Part shown: positions 44,009 to 53,763 of the stretch, piece by piece
Layout of the letters: each line of letters starts with the position of its first letter
Position numbering within the stretch: position 1 is the stretch's first letter
NCBI RefSeq assembly: GCF_001612945.1
Contig: NZ_BDBK01000001.1
Span: 930,001-994,000 of the forward strand
Length of the DNA: 64,000 nucleotides
From: Nocardia inohanensis NBRC 100128
GTDB lineage: Bacteria > Actinomycetota > Actinomycetes > Mycobacteriales > Mycobacteriaceae
Direction: 5' to 3'
Notes under the pieces: model-generated
The model's database searches: none
What the model was told of the DNA's origin: nothing
What the model saw: the letters and a program-made list of their open reading frames with translations, nothing else
Made by a program: the position numbers and the translations under genes

Positions 44009-45001
44009 GTGCGAGTTGGGCAACAGCCGGGTGGCGCTCATGGCTCCTCCGGGACGGTGCTGGCCGACCGCGTCACGGGTAGCGGGCCGCTGTCGGTCGC
44101 GACGCGGCGGGTCCTGGCCTATATCGCGCTGACCAAACCCCGTGTCATCGAACTGCTGCTGGTCGCGACCATTCCGACCATGCTGCTGGCCGATCGCGGC
44201 AATGTCGACATCCGGCTCATCCTGGTCACCCTCTTCGGTGGCTGGATGGGCGCGGCCTCGGCCAACACGCTGAACTGTGTGGCCGACGCCGATATCGACA
44301 AGGTGATGAAGCGGACCTCCAAGCGCCCGCTCGCCCGCGAAGCCGTCCCCACCCGCAATGCCTTCGTCTTCGGCGTGACGCTCGGCGTGCTCTCCTTCGC
44401 CTGGCTCTGGTGGCAGGCCAACCTGCTCTCCGGTGCGCTGGTCGTGGCGACCATCCTCTTCTACGTCTTCGTCTACACCCTCGGGCTCAAGCGCCGCACC
44501 TCCCAGAACGTCATCTGGGGCGGCGCGGCCGGCTGCATGCCCGCCCTGGTCGGCTGGTCCGCGGTCACCGGCAATATCGGCTGGCCCGCCATCGTGCTGT
44601 TCCTGGTCATCTTCTTCTGGACGCCGCCGCACACCTGGGCGCTCGCCATGCGCTACAAGGAGGACTACAAGGCCGCGGGCGTCCCCATGCTCCCGGTGGT
44701 GGCCACCGAGCAGGTGGTGACCAAGCAGATCGTCATCTATACCTGGCTGACGGTGCTGGCCACGCTCGCCCTGGTTCCCGCCGCCGGCGTCATCTACGCC
44801 GCGACCGCTCTGGTGGCGGGCGCGTGGTTCCTGCTCATGGCCCATCAGCTGTACTCGGGTGTGCGCAAGGGCGAATCGGTCAAGCCGCTCCGCTTGTTCC
44901 TCCAGTCCAACAACTACCTTGCCGTCGTCTTCTGCGGGCTGGCGGTCGACGCGGTCCTCGGCTGGAACACCATCGGCCACACCGTCTTCGGCTGGAGCTG
45001 A
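44009..45001 (+). CDS. ctaB: Protohaem IX farnesyltransferase (haem O synthase)
   Basis: The product has 330 residues with nine likely membrane segments. The prenyl-diphosphate motif [20 protein letters not shown] and the second motif [17 protein letters not shown] are intact, as is [15 protein letters not shown]. It adds a farnesyl group to haem b to make haem O for aa3-type cytochrome oxidase. GTG 44009 has AGGAGA just upstream. Divergent tkt/ctaB is conserved in mycolic-acid bacteria. A very strong terminator follows. Confidence 0.95.
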   Translation: MRVGQQPGGAHGSSGTVLADRVTGSGPLSVATRRVLAYIALTKPRVIELLLVATIPTMLLADRGNVDIRLILVTLFGGWMGAASANTLNCVADADIDKVMKRTSKRPLAREAVPTRNAFVFGVTLGVLSFAWLWWQANLLSGALVVATILFYVFVYTLGLKRRTSQNVIWGGAAGCMPALVGWSAVTGNIGWPAIVLFLVIFFWTPPHTWALAMRYKEDYKAAGVPMLPVVATEQVVTKQIVIYTWLTVLATLALVPAAGVIYAATALVAGAWFLLMAHQLYSGVRKGESVKPLRLFLQSNNYLAVVFCGLAVDAVLGWNTIGHTVFGWS

Positions 45002-45023
45002 TCGCACCGGCGTAGTCGCCGGA

Positions 45024-45060
45024 AAACCGCCGCCCCGTCCTCGAGACGGGGCGGCGGTTT
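45024..45060 (+). terminator. Strong terminator after ctaB
   Basis: A perfect 16-bp stem, AAACCGCCGCCCCGTC/GACGGGGCGGCGGTTT, has a CTCGA loop. Its A-rich and T-rich ends let it work in both directions, so it may also close the minus-strand transcript of the low-complexity protein that ends at 45077. Confidence 0.92.
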
Positions 45061-45076
45061 CGTATTCGGGGCCGGC

Positions 45077-46987
45077 CTATCCGAACGGCGGACGGTTCGG
45101 CGGCGGGCAGCTCGGGTCCAGCGGGTAGCAGGCCGGGGCCATGGTGGTCTTCGGGATGGTCGGGTCGGGGGTCTTGGACGGGGTGGCCTTCTGAACCGTG
45201 GTCTGCCGGGTTGCCGGATGATGCTTTTCGTTGTCGTCGTCGGCGCCGGTGAGGCTGGTGCACATGACGGCGAGAAGCAGGATCAGGAAGATCAGCACGA
45301 TGCCGCCGATGATGGGGAGATCGCGGCGGCGGCGCGAACGGCGCATATCGGCCGCGGCGGCGCGTTGGTCGCCTTGGTCGTGCCAGACCGGGAAGCCGGG
45401 GGCGGCGGGTTGGGCTTGGCCGGAATAGGCTGCGCGCGGGTCGGATCGGGTGACCTGGGGTTGTTGTTTGCGGCGGCCGAACAGGCCACGCGCGGGTTGT
45501 CCGCCCGGGCCGGATCCTTGGGTGCTGCTCGAACCGGCGCGCCCGGCGAACAGGCCGCCCAATCCCGCGAGACCGGCGGTGCGCCCGGCGCGCGGGGATG
45601 CCCCGGATCCGGGTGGGGCCACCGACCATCCGCTGGGACCGGGGCCGGTCGGTGCGGACCCGCCGCCGGACCAGTCGGCCGGGGGCTGGCCGGGGCCGCC
45701 CTGCGCAGCGGGCGGGAGATAGCCGCCCGCCTGCGAACCGGCCGGACCGGGGGAGCCCCCGGGTTGGCCTGACGAACCGGGGGCTCCGGTCTGACCCGGT
45801 GTGCCTGCCGAACCGGGACCGCCCTGACCGCCGGGCCGGCCCGAGGGGCCGCCGGCAGCTGCTGGACCGGACGTCGCGTACTCGCCGGAGCCGTGTCCGC
45901 CGGAAGCGCCGTGCTCGCCGGACGAGCCATGAGGGACCGGAGAACCCGGACCACCGGAAGTGCCGGAGCCACCGGAAGTGCCGGAGCCACTGGGATTGTC
46001 GGTGTCACTGGGATTGTCGGAGGATCCCGTGACCGCACGGTAGGCCGCCGCTGCGGCGGCTGCCGCGCCCGCGCCCGCCACCGCAGCGGCGGCGGTCCGG
46101 CCCTTCCCGGAACCGCCTGAACGCCCGCCGGATTGGCTGCCCGAGGGGTCGTCGCCGGGGCCTTCCGAGCTTCGCTGTCCAGTGCCTGATCGGGTACCGG
46201 TTCCGGCTGCGCCCTGCCGCGGATCGGACCGGCTCGCCCTCGGATCTCCCGCACCCGCGGCAGGAGCCGGGGGAGCGGGGGGCTGGACCGGGACCGACGG
46301 GACCACCACGGTCGGCGCGGCCGACATCGGCGGTGGGGCGGAGCGGGCGGATTCGGGGACCGGGAAGCCCTCGGAGACCAGATCGGAATAGGTTGCCGCG
46401 GCGGCGAATCCGAGTGCTCCGAGGGCTTGGCCGACCTGTCCGGCATCCCAGGACGGATCCGCGCCTTCGGCGATCTTGGTGAAGTAGGCGCGCAGCGAAG
46501 AGGGCCCGTCGCCGATCAACACGTCGATACCGGGCGGCATCGCGCCCTTCTCGAGCTTGACCCGGCTGCCGAGCTGGGGGAGCAGCAGCACCAGACCGCT
46601 GACCGGCACGTGTTCGCGGCCCGGCGCCGAACGCAATTGGCGTGCCAGTTCGACGGTTTGGCGCCGCACCCGTTCGAGCGGGTTGTCCTCGGCATCGACG
46701 GGTGCGGGGTTGCCGTCCACGCCATCGATCGGGGCGGGCTTGCCGTCCACGGTCCACGCTTCGTCCTCGGCGCAGGTCAGCGTGCCCGTCACCCGTTCCG
46801 CGAACCCGCGCACGCCGACCACCACGCAGGTCTGCGGCGTCCACACCACCACGTCGGCGCCCTGACATTGCAGGACCGCGATCCCGGGTACCGCGTGCGG
46901 CCCGCTCCACGATTTGAGCCAATTCATGACGGTCTGCTCGGTGCCCGACAGCCGCGACGGATCATCGTTGCGGACCTTCACCAACAT
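45077..46987 (-). CDS. Large low-complexity membrane protein with NERD-like head and collagen-like middle
   Basis: The product has 636 residues. Residues 20-220 form a globular head (VLQCQGADVVVWTPQTCVVV, NPLERVRRQTVELARQLR) that recalls the NERD domain, but without its usual acidic catalytic pair; this is weak. Residues about 230-540 are Pro/Gly/Ser-rich, with collagen-like G-x-y runs (GSAGTPGQTGAPGSSGQPGG) and six-residue repeats. A basic patch RRSRRRR precedes one membrane segment (IIGGIVLIFLILLLAVM) near residue 570, and the last 50 residues lie outside, ending Pro-rich with two Cys. The topology is therefore cytoplasmic head, outside tail. Function unknown. ATG 46987 has no close ribosome binding site. 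Confidence 0.75.
   Translation of the reverse strand: MLVKVRNDDPSRLSGTEQTVMNWLKSWSGPHAVPGIAVLQCQGADVVVWTPQTCVVVGVRGFAERVTGTLTCAEDEAWTVDGKPAPIDGVDGNPAPVDAEDNPLERVRRQTVELARQLRSAPGREHVPVSGLVLLLPQLGSRVKLEKGAMPPGIDVLIGDGPSSLRAYFTKIAEGADPSWDAGQVGQALGALGFAAAATYSDLVSEGFPVPESARSAPPPMSAAPTVVVPSVPVQPPAPPAPAAGAGDPRASRSDPRQGAAGTGTRSGTGQRSSEGPGDDPSGSQSGGRSGGSGKGRTAAAAVAGAGAAAAAAAAYRAVTGSSDNPSDTDNPSGSGTSGGSGTSGGPGSPVPHGSSGEHGASGGHGSGEYATSGPAAAGGPSGRPGGQGGPGSAGTPGQTGAPGSSGQPGGSPGPAGSQAGGYLPPAAQGGPGQPPADWSGGGSAPTGPGPSGWSVAPPGSGASPRAGRTAGLAGLGGLFAGRAGSSSTQGSGPGGQPARGLFGRRKQQPQVTRSDPRAAYSGQAQPAAPGFPVWHDQGDQRAAAADMRRSRRRRDLPIIGGIVLIFLILLLAVMCTSLTGADDDNEKHHPATRQTTVQKATPSKTPDPTIPKTTMAPACYPLDPSCPPPNRPPFG
45951..46022 (-). 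repeat. Four tandem 18-bp units in the low-complexity gene
   Basis: Units 1 and 2 (CCACCGGAAGTGCCGGAG) are identical. Units 3 and 4 share CACTGGGATTGTCGG and differ at the ends. They encode hexapeptide steps of the type DNPSDT and GTSGGS, so copy-number change would keep the frame. Confidence 0.75.
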
Positions 46988-47220
46988 TCCGAACCACCCT
47001 CTGACCAGATGCCTCTACCTGCCGGCCGCCCGGAACGGTCGCCGCAAAACACCTTACGGCGTCGCTATCCCAGGTTACGGCGAATCGTCTTGCGCGGCAG
47101 CAAGATCATTCTGCATGGTCGGGAGCGAAGTCGCGCCGTGGGAGCCCCGGTCGCTGGAAACCAGGTCCGTTGAGCGACCGGCCAGGATGGTTTCCAGGCT
47201 GTCGCGCAACCCTCCGGTGA

Positions 47221-48780
47221 TCAGCGAACGAGCGCGCCGATATAACCGTCCGGGCGGATCAGCACCCGGGTGCCCGGGGCGGCGGCGTAGTCCCGGAAAG
47301 CGTGCCCTTCGGTATCGATCAAGCTGCCGGGGCCGCCCGGAGCGCCCGCACGCCGGACGTTGACGGTTCGGGTGGTGACAGCATCCGCGCCGGTCGCGGC
47401 CAGTGTTCGCCCCGGGGCGGCGGGGTCCCCGGTCGCGGGCACGCCGCCGGTCCTGCTGGTGGGTTCGGCGTCCGTATTACTTCCATCGCTCACGGGCTCG
47501 GTGTCCTCGAAAACGAGAAGCGTGGCGTGCGGTCCGCGGAGCAGATCGAAGAGGAATACCGATTCTCCGGCGGCATCGGTGAGCGGGGCGTCGGGGGCCC
47601 GGTCACCGGCCTGGACGGCGGACGGATCTCCGGACTCGGTGGGCGGCATCAGGTTTCGGTAGGTGAGATCGAGTTGCAGGGCGTGGTCGCGATTCATGGC
47701 GTCGGCGTCGCCGTTGACGGTCTTGTCGAGCAGGTCGGAGCTGAGGCCGAGCACCTGGGCGGCGATGGCGCGGCGTTCGGTCTCGTAGGTGTCGAGCAGC
47801 GCCTCGGTGGCCGGGCTCGGATCACGTAGTGCCGCTTCGAGTTTCCAGCCCAGGTTGTAGGCATCCTGGATGCCGGTGTTCAGTCCCTGGCCGCCGGTGG
47901 GCGGATGCACGTGGGCGGCATCGCCCGCGAGGAACACCCGCCCGTCCCGGAACCGCTGGGCCAGGCGGATATTCGGCCGCCACACGGTGGACCAGCTGAG
48001 CTCGGTGAGCACGATATCGGTGCGGTTCGACATCCGGTTCACGATCTGCTGAAGGTCGGCGAGTTCGGCCCCGGAGTCGGCGGTCAAGGGCGCGGCGAAC
48101 TGGAACTTGCGCCCGCCCGGCAGCGGTGACATGGCGAAACCGTCCATGGGGGAGCCGGCTCCGGCGAACCAGTACCCGAATTCGTGATCGAGCGCGTCGG
48201 CCCGCACATCGCCCAGCAGCATGCGGATCGACTCGTCGGTGCTGCCCTCGAACGCGATGCCGAGGGCCTTGCGCACGGTGCTGCGCCCGCCGTCGGCCCC
48301 GACCAGGTACTGCGCGCGCACGGTCTCACGAGTGCCGCCGTGCTCCAGCACCGCCGTCACACCGTCGGCATCGGCGCTGAATTCGGCCAGGGCGGTGCCG
48401 GATTCGACGCTCACCCCGAATTCGGCCAGGCGGTCCCGCAGGATTCCCTCGGTGTCGGACTGCCCGAGCACCCACGGATTCGGGAACGGCACGTCCGGTG
48501 TCGGCTGCCGCCATTCGGTCATCCGCCGCTCCATCACGAACTCGCCGTCGATGTGCACCCGCATGGTCGCCTGCCCGCACCCGGCATCGAACACCCGGTC
48601 CAGCACCCCGAGGTCGTGGAACACCTCGAGCGTGCGCGGCTGGATGCCGTCCCCGCGTGATCCGTCGAAGAACTTCCCGGCCTTGTCCACGATCCGCACG
48701 GCGACGCCACGCCGGGCCAGATCGATGCCGAGGGTGAGGCCGGTGGGACCCGCGCCCACGATCAGTACCTGCACGTTCAT
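47221..48780 (-). CDS. FAD-dependent aromatic monooxygenase (group A)
   Basis: The product has 519 residues. The FAD motif VLIVGAGPTGLTLGIDLARR, the middle LVGADGGRSTVRKALGI (DG motif) and GRVFLAGDAAHVHPPTGGQG (GD motif) define a PHBH-type flavin hydroxylase using NAD(P)H. The thioredoxin-like C-terminal part (from about residue 400) carries an unusual Thr/Ala/Pro-rich insertion (EPTSRTGGVPATGDPAAPG). Such enzymes hydroxylate phenols, polyketides or antibiotics. GGGAG lies five bases before ATG 48780. A TetR gene diverges after 87 bp with clear palindromes between them. Confidence 0.88.
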   Translation of the reverse strand: MNVQVLIVGAGPTGLTLGIDLARRGVAVRIVDKAGKFFDGSRGDGIQPRTLEVFHDLGVLDRVFDAGCGQATMRVHIDGEFVMERRMTEWRQPTPDVPFPNPWVLGQSDTEGILRDRLAEFGVSVESGTALAEFSADADGVTAVLEHGGTRETVRAQYLVGADGGRSTVRKALGIAFEGSTDESIRMLLGDVRADALDHEFGYWFAGAGSPMDGFAMSPLPGGRKFQFAAPLTADSGAELADLQQIVNRMSNRTDIVLTELSWSTVWRPNIRLAQRFRDGRVFLAGDAAHVHPPTGGQGLNTGIQDAYNLGWKLEAALRDPSPATEALLDTYETERRAIAAQVLGLSSDLLDKTVNGDADAMNRDHALQLDLTYRNLMPPTESGDPSAVQAGDRAPDAPLTDAAGESVFLFDLLRGPHATLLVFEDTEPVSDGSNTDAEPTSRTGGVPATGDPAAPGRTLAATGADAVTTRTVNVRRAGAPGGPGSLIDTEGHAFRDYAAAPGTRVLIRPDGYIGALVR

Positions 48781-48799
48781 CCTGACTCCCGATAATGAA

Positions 48800-48831
48800 T
48801 CAATATTCAGTGAATGTGAATTCAGTATTGA
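48800..48831. promoter_or_regulatory. AT-rich composite palindrome between monooxygenase and TetR genes
   Basis: Three symmetric elements lie together: the outer arms TCAATA/TATTGA (48800-48805 and 48826-48831), ATTCAGTGAAT (48805-48815) and TGAATTCA (48817-48824). Such an AT-rich block is rare in this genome and lies 20 bases before the monooxygenase start and 37 bases before the TetR start. Confidence 0.6.
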
Positions 48832-48867
48832 GGGTGATAGCGTCCCGAGTCAAGAGGAGGTGGCGAG

Positions 48868-49473
48868 ATGGCCGGCAAGCGGCAGGAGAAATCGGCGGAG
48901 ACCGAGCAGGCGCTCAAGGACGCCGCGCGCAAGTTGTTCGCCGAACGCGGCTATCTGAACACCAAGATCACCGACATCACCGCCGCCGCCGGACGGGCCG
49001 CGGGCTCGTTCTACAACCACTTCGCGAGCAAGGAAGAACTGCTCCAGTCCCTGCTGAAAGACCTTGCGGTGGAAGGCGATGTGGCCTCCGAGCAGGCCGA
49101 GCACAACCCGGACTTCACCGATCCGGACGCGGTGCGCTATCACGTGGCGAGCTACTGGACCTTCGCCCGCAAGAACTGGGCGGTGCTGCGCGCCATGAAC
49201 CAGGCCGCCCTGGTCAACGAGGAATTCGCGCGCATAGTGAGCGGATACGCCCACGAGCAGCGCCAGGATGTCGCCGACCACCTCGACGGCTTCGCCGCGG
49301 CGGGCCTGAAACTGCCCAGCACCGCCGACGCCAGCCTGGCCATGATGTTCCTGGCCGCCACCGGCCTGCTGCAAACCGTCGAGGACGGCGCGGTCGAACT
49401 GACGGACGAGCAGGCCATCGACGGGCTCACCCGCTTCATCTACCGCGGCCTCACCGGCCGCGATATCGCCTGA
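48868..49473 (+). CDS. TetR family regulator
   Basis: The product has 201 residues. HTH: TKITDITAAAGRAAGSFYNH followed by FASKEELLQSLL. The all-helical ligand domain follows (DAVRYHVASYWTFARKNWAV). It is divergent from the FAD monooxygenase gene and separated by an AT-rich operator-like block, so it is likely the repressor of that gene, released by the monooxygenase substrate. AGGAGG lies six bases before ATG 48868. Confidence 0.9.
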   Translation: MAGKRQEKSAETEQALKDAARKLFAERGYLNTKITDITAAAGRAAGSFYNHFASKEELLQSLLKDLAVEGDVASEQAEHNPDFTDPDAVRYHVASYWTFARKNWAVLRAMNQAALVNEEFARIVSGYAHEQRQDVADHLDGFAAAGLKLPSTADASLAMMFLAATGLLQTVEDGAVELTDEQAIDGLTRFIYRGLTGRDIA

Positions 49474-49526
49474 ATCGGCCCTTCGCGGTCGACGGCGGGC
49501 GCACCCGCCGCTGACCGCCTCCGGGA

Positions 49527-50492
49527 TCAGGGCAGCAGCACGACCGATCCGGTTGTCTTGCGGCCCTCCAGGTCCCGATGCGCCTGCTCGGCCTCGGCCA
49601 GCGGATAGGTCGCGCCGATGCGGATCTTCAAGCTGCCGTCGGCGATCGCGCCGAGGATATCGCCTGCCCGCCACAGCAATTCGGCCCGATCGCGGGTGTA
49701 GTGCACCAGGGTCGGCCGGGTCACGAACAGCGACCCGGCCGTGCTCAGCCGCTGGAGATCGAACGGCGGCACCGGGCCGCTGGCCCCGCCGAACAGGGCC
49801 AGCGTGCCGCGCACCCGCAGGGACGCCAGGCTGGCTTCGAAGGTGGACGCGCCGACCCCGTCGTAGACGGCCGCCACCCCCACGCCGCCGGTGAGTTCCC
49901 GGACGCGAGCGGCGATATCGTCCTCGTACCGCAGCACTTCCGCCGCGCCCGCCTCGCGGGAGAGCTTCTCCTTGTCATCGGTGGAGACCGTGGTGATCAC
50001 CCGGATGCCGCGCGCCGAGAGCAACTGGGTCAGGATCAGCCCGACACCGCCCGCCCCCGCGTGCACCAGCACCGCCTCGCCCGGTGCCGGCTTGTAGATC
50101 GACTCGATCAGATAGTGCGCTGTCATCCCCTGCAACAGCGCCGAGGCGGCCACCTCCGCCGGCACCCCCTCCGGCACCGGAACAGCCACGGCCGCAGGCA
50201 CGATCACCTGTTCGGCATACGACCCCGGCCCCGCCGCCCACGCCACCCGATCGCCCACCGCGAAGTCGGTGACGTCCGGCCCCACGGCCAGAATCACGCC
50301 GGTCCCCTCGGAGCCCGGAACATACGGCACCGCCTGCGGATATCGCCCCGTCCGGATATAGGTATCGATGAAGTTGATCCCGATCGCCTCGGTCCGCACC
50401 AGCAGCTGCCCCGGACCTGCTTGCAAGTCGGGAACCTCCACGTACCGCAGGACTTCGGGACCACCGTGCTCGGAAACCTGAATGGCGCGCAT
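49527..50492 (-). CDS. qor: NADPH:quinone oxidoreductase (zinc-independent MDR)
   Basis: The product has 321 residues. MRAIQVSEHGGPEVLRYVEV starts the GroES-like half; VLVHAGAGGVGLILTQL is the NADPH motif (AxxGGVG). Zinc ligands of alcohol dehydrogenases are absent, as expected for Qor. It reduces quinones with NADPH. In M. tuberculosis qor also lies next to the tkt/ctaB region, so this part of the synteny is kept although two genes have come between. Confidence 0.88.
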   Translation of the reverse strand: MRAIQVSEHGGPEVLRYVEVPDLQAGPGQLLVRTEAIGINFIDTYIRTGRYPQAVPYVPGSEGTGVILAVGPDVTDFAVGDRVAWAAGPGSYAEQVIVPAAVAVPVPEGVPAEVAASALLQGMTAHYLIESIYKPAPGEAVLVHAGAGGVGLILTQLLSARGIRVITTVSTDDKEKLSREAGAAEVLRYEDDIAARVRELTGGVGVAAVYDGVGASTFEASLASLRVRGTLALFGGASGPVPPFDLQRLSTAGSLFVTRPTLVHYTRDRAELLWRAGDILGAIADGSLKIRIGATYPLAEAEQAHRDLEGRKTTGSVVLLP

Positions 50493-50559
50493 GTCCTTTT
50501 TCTACACCCGGGCCGATGTGACGTACCCGGCGGCTCATGGACTGTGTGCAACGCATGGG

Positions 50560-50565
50560 TAAACT
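50560..50565 (+). promoter_or_regulatory. -10 box TAAACT deciding the start of the 116-residue protein
   Basis: TAAACT lies seven bases before ATG 50573. In-frame ATGs at 50537 and 50555 lie upstream of it and are therefore unlikely. Confidence 0.5.
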
Positions 50566-50572
50566 CCTGGGC

Positions 50573-50923
50573 ATGAGCGCTACCGCCGCCCCGGCACCCG
50601 AGAAGTTGTCGCCGTCCATCGTTGATTCGGTGAAGGGATTCATCGCGGATCATGGCGGTTCGGCTACCGCGGTATTGCAGCCCATCGGGCGGATCGGCGT
50701 GCGCGTCACCCTGGTCGGCGCGGATGGGGTTCTCGGCGATCGGGTGGTCGGGGATCTGGCCACCGCGAAGCTGCTGTGTGAGACCGTGGATGGGCTGACC
50801 GAGGCCGATGAGTGGAACCGGGAGCTGGTTTCCGCGGTCACTCCCGCCAAGGGGCATTGGGCGAAGATGGCCGGGTGGGTGGCCCGGCAGAAGCGATTCC
50901 CGAAGGCGCGCAACGAGAAGTGA
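50573..50923 (+). CDS. Conserved hypothetical protein
   Basis: The product has 116 residues, soluble. It has a short Ala/Pro-rich start and a compact alpha/beta core (IVDSVKGFIADHGGSATAVL, IGRIGVRVTLVGADGVLGDR) and ends with basic residues (WVARQKRFPKARNEK). Similar small proteins appear beside qor in Nocardia and Rhodococcus by my recollection; no function is known. The GntR gene follows after 43 bases on the same strand. Confidence 0.7.
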   Translation: MSATAAPAPEKLSPSIVDSVKGFIADHGGSATAVLQPIGRIGVRVTLVGADGVLGDRVVGDLATAKLLCETVDGLTEADEWNRELVSAVTPAKGHWAKMAGWVARQKRFPKARNEK

Positions 50924-50966
50924 GACTTCCCGCCGATCGCGGGGGCGACGCGCAGCCGGGGGTGAC

Positions 50967-51677
50967 GTGGCCGGGCGTGTGACCAAGCAGGCGCAATTGC
51001 GTTCCGCGCTGACCGCCCTGTGCGCGACGCTGCGCCCCGGGGAGATGCTGCCCAGCGAGCGCCAGTTGTGCGACGACTATCGGGTCAGTCGGATGACGGT
51101 GCGAGAAGTGTTGGGGCAGTTGGAATCCGAGGGCGTGATTACCCGTATTCCGGGTAAGGGCACGTTCGTGGCCGAACGGGTGGCGCGTTCGCGGTTGCAC
51201 ATGGCCTCGTTCTCCGACGATATGCGGCGGCTGGGGCGGGTGCCGAGCACCGTGGTGCTGCACACCGATCACGCCGTGCCGCCGCCTTCCACGCAGACCG
51301 CATTGGGGCTGGGCGCGAACGAGAAGGCTGTCCATCTGGTGCGATTGCGGCTGGCCGACGGTCTGCCGATGTCTATCGACGATGGCTGGTACCGCGCGGA
51401 CCTGCTGCCCGGACTGCTGGATCATGAACTGACGCAGTCGCTTTACGCGCTGTTCGCCGACGAATACGGCTGCCCGATCGATCGCGCCGAGCAGAGTGTG
51501 CGCGCGGTCGCCGCCGACGAGCGCAACGCGGGCTGGCTGGGCACCGAAACCGGTTCTCCGCTACTGGCTTTCGATCGCATCTCGTACTCGCGTGACCGGG
51601 CCGTGGAGCATGCGCAATCCTGGTATCGCGCCGACCGCTACCAGGTGTACATGACCGTCTCGGCCGATCAGGACTGA
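50967..51677 (+). CDS. GntR/HutC-family regulator, DasR/NagR-like
   Basis: The product has 236 residues. The winged helix is GEMLPSERQLCDDYRVSRMT followed by VREVLGQLESEGVITRIPGK. The UTRA ligand domain follows (RLHMASFSDDMRRLGRVPST, LFADEYGCPIDRAEQ). DasR and NagR of this class repress GlcNAc uptake genes and are released by aminosugar phosphates. GTG 50967 is the likely start; GTG 50979 is possible. It is encoded 62 bases before the end of the divergently placed EIIB-EIIA operon and is the natural candidate to bind the tandem palindromes at 52459-52493. Confidence 0.88.
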   Translation: MAGRVTKQAQLRSALTALCATLRPGEMLPSERQLCDDYRVSRMTVREVLGQLESEGVITRIPGKGTFVAERVARSRLHMASFSDDMRRLGRVPSTVVLHTDHAVPPPSTQTALGLGANEKAVHLVRLRLADGLPMSIDDGWYRADLLPGLLDHELTQSLYALFADEYGCPIDRAEQSVRAVAADERNAGWLGTETGSPLLAFDRISYSRDRAVEHAQSWYRADRYQVYMTVSADQD

Positions 51678-51689
51678 GCCCCGAACGAA

Positions 51690-51724
51690 ACCGAGCCGCT
51701 GCCCGAATCAGGCAGCGGCTCGGT
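51690..51724. terminator. Bidirectional terminator between the GntR gene and crr
   Basis: A perfect 14-bp stem, ACCGAGCCGCTGCC/GGCAGCGGCTCGGT, has a seven-base loop and is followed by CGTTTTC on the plus strand. It separates two convergent genes. Confidence 0.9.
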
Positions 51725-51739
51725 CGTTTTCGGGATCGC

Positions 51740-52189
51740 TCAGATCGAGTACAGCACGTCGCCGGTGACGACCGGGCCGGTCAGCGCGTGCTGCGCCGAG
51801 CCCGGCTGGGTATCCATCACCACGACCGGGACGGCGGCGCTCAGGCCCAGGCGGCGAACGGCGTTGGGGGAGAAGACGATCAGCGGATCGCCCGCGTTCA
51901 CCCGCTCGCCCTCGGCGGCCTTCACCTCGAACAGGTCCGGCTTGCCGACGGTGTCGATGCCCACGTGCAGCAGCACCCCGGTGCCGGCGTCGGAGACGAT
52001 GACCGCGGCGTGCGGGTGCAGCTTCACGATGCTGCCGCTGATCGGCGCGACCACCGTGGTTTGCTCATCGGTGTCCAGCGGCTCGATGGCCACCCCCGCG
52101 CCCACCATTTCGGCGGCGAAGACGGGGTCGGGAACCTCGGACAGCGGCATGGCGCGCCCGTCCAGGGGCGCGAGGATCTCGGTGCTCAT
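51740..52189 (-). CDS. crr: PTS system EIIA component, glucose/GlcNAc family
   Basis: The product has 149 residues. The phosphorylated His is His75 in GVLLHVGIDTVG; the second conserved His is in KLHPHAAV. EIIA takes phosphate from HPr and gives it to EIIB. It starts eight bases after the EIIB stop, so EIIB and EIIA form one operon that diverges from EIIC. A separate EIIA gene is the Streptomyces-like arrangement of the GlcNAc PTS. Confidence 0.93.
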   Translation of the reverse strand: MSTEILAPLDGRAMPLSEVPDPVFAAEMVGAGVAIEPLDTDEQTTVVAPISGSIVKLHPHAAVIVSDAGTGVLLHVGIDTVGKPDLFEVKAAEGERVNAGDPLIVFSPNAVRRLGLSAAVPVVVMDTQPGSAQHALTGPVVTGDVLYSI

Positions 52190-52197
52190 GCTCCGGC

Positions 52198-52428
52198 TCA
52201 GAGCAGATCGTTGATGTCGTCGGCCAGGGCGTCGGCGGTCGGCCCGACCACGACCTGAACGGCGTTGCCCGCCTTGACGACGCCGTGCGCGCCCGCGGCC
52301 TTCAGACCCTTCTCGTCGATCTTGCCGGAATCCTTCACCTCGACCCGCAGCCGGGTGATGCACCCTTCGACCTCGACAATGTTGTCCGTGCCACCCAGGC
52401 CCGCGACGATCTGATCAACTTTCGACAT
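52198..52428 (-). CDS. PTS system EIIB component, GlcNAc/glucose family
   Basis: The product has 76 residues. The phosphorylated Cys is Cys23 in EVEGCITRLRVEV. Length and sequence fit a free-standing EIIB of the Glc superfamily (NagF type). ATG 52428 has GGAGG four bases upstream; the upstream in-frame bases cross the operator region. It is the first gene of the EIIB-EIIA operon. Confidence 0.93.
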   Translation of the reverse strand: MSKVDQIVAGLGGTDNIVEVEGCITRLRVEVKDSGKIDEKGLKAAGAHGVVKAGNAVQVVVGPTADALADDINDLL

Positions 52429-52458
52429 CTTTCCTCCATGCGTGTCGAGTGGACAAAG

Positions 52459-52493
52459 CTGGTTATAACCAGTATAGATCTGGTTATAACCAG
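52459..52493. promoter_or_regulatory. Tandem perfect palindromes and divergent -10 boxes of the GlcNAc PTS
   Basis: Two identical 14-bp palindromes, CTGGTTATAACCAG, lie at 52459-52472 and 52480-52493, 21 bp centre to centre, so they face the same side of the helix. The seven bases between them give TATAGAT on the plus strand, and with one base on each side TATACT on the minus strand, so a -10 box for each direction is flanked by the sites. Known DasR/NagR sites have the same TGGT...ACCA symmetry. Confidence 0.8.
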
Positions 52494-52539
52494 TCACCAT
52501 ACCGGTGCGTGACGCCATTCACAGACTGAGGGACCCGCT

Positions 52540-53759
<1,220 letters not shown>

Positions 53760-53763
<4 letters not shown>

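Noticed and set aside
45951..46022. Possible CRISPR or regulatory repeat
   Set aside because: Units are 18 bp without spacers and encode in-frame hexapeptides; it is a coding repeat.
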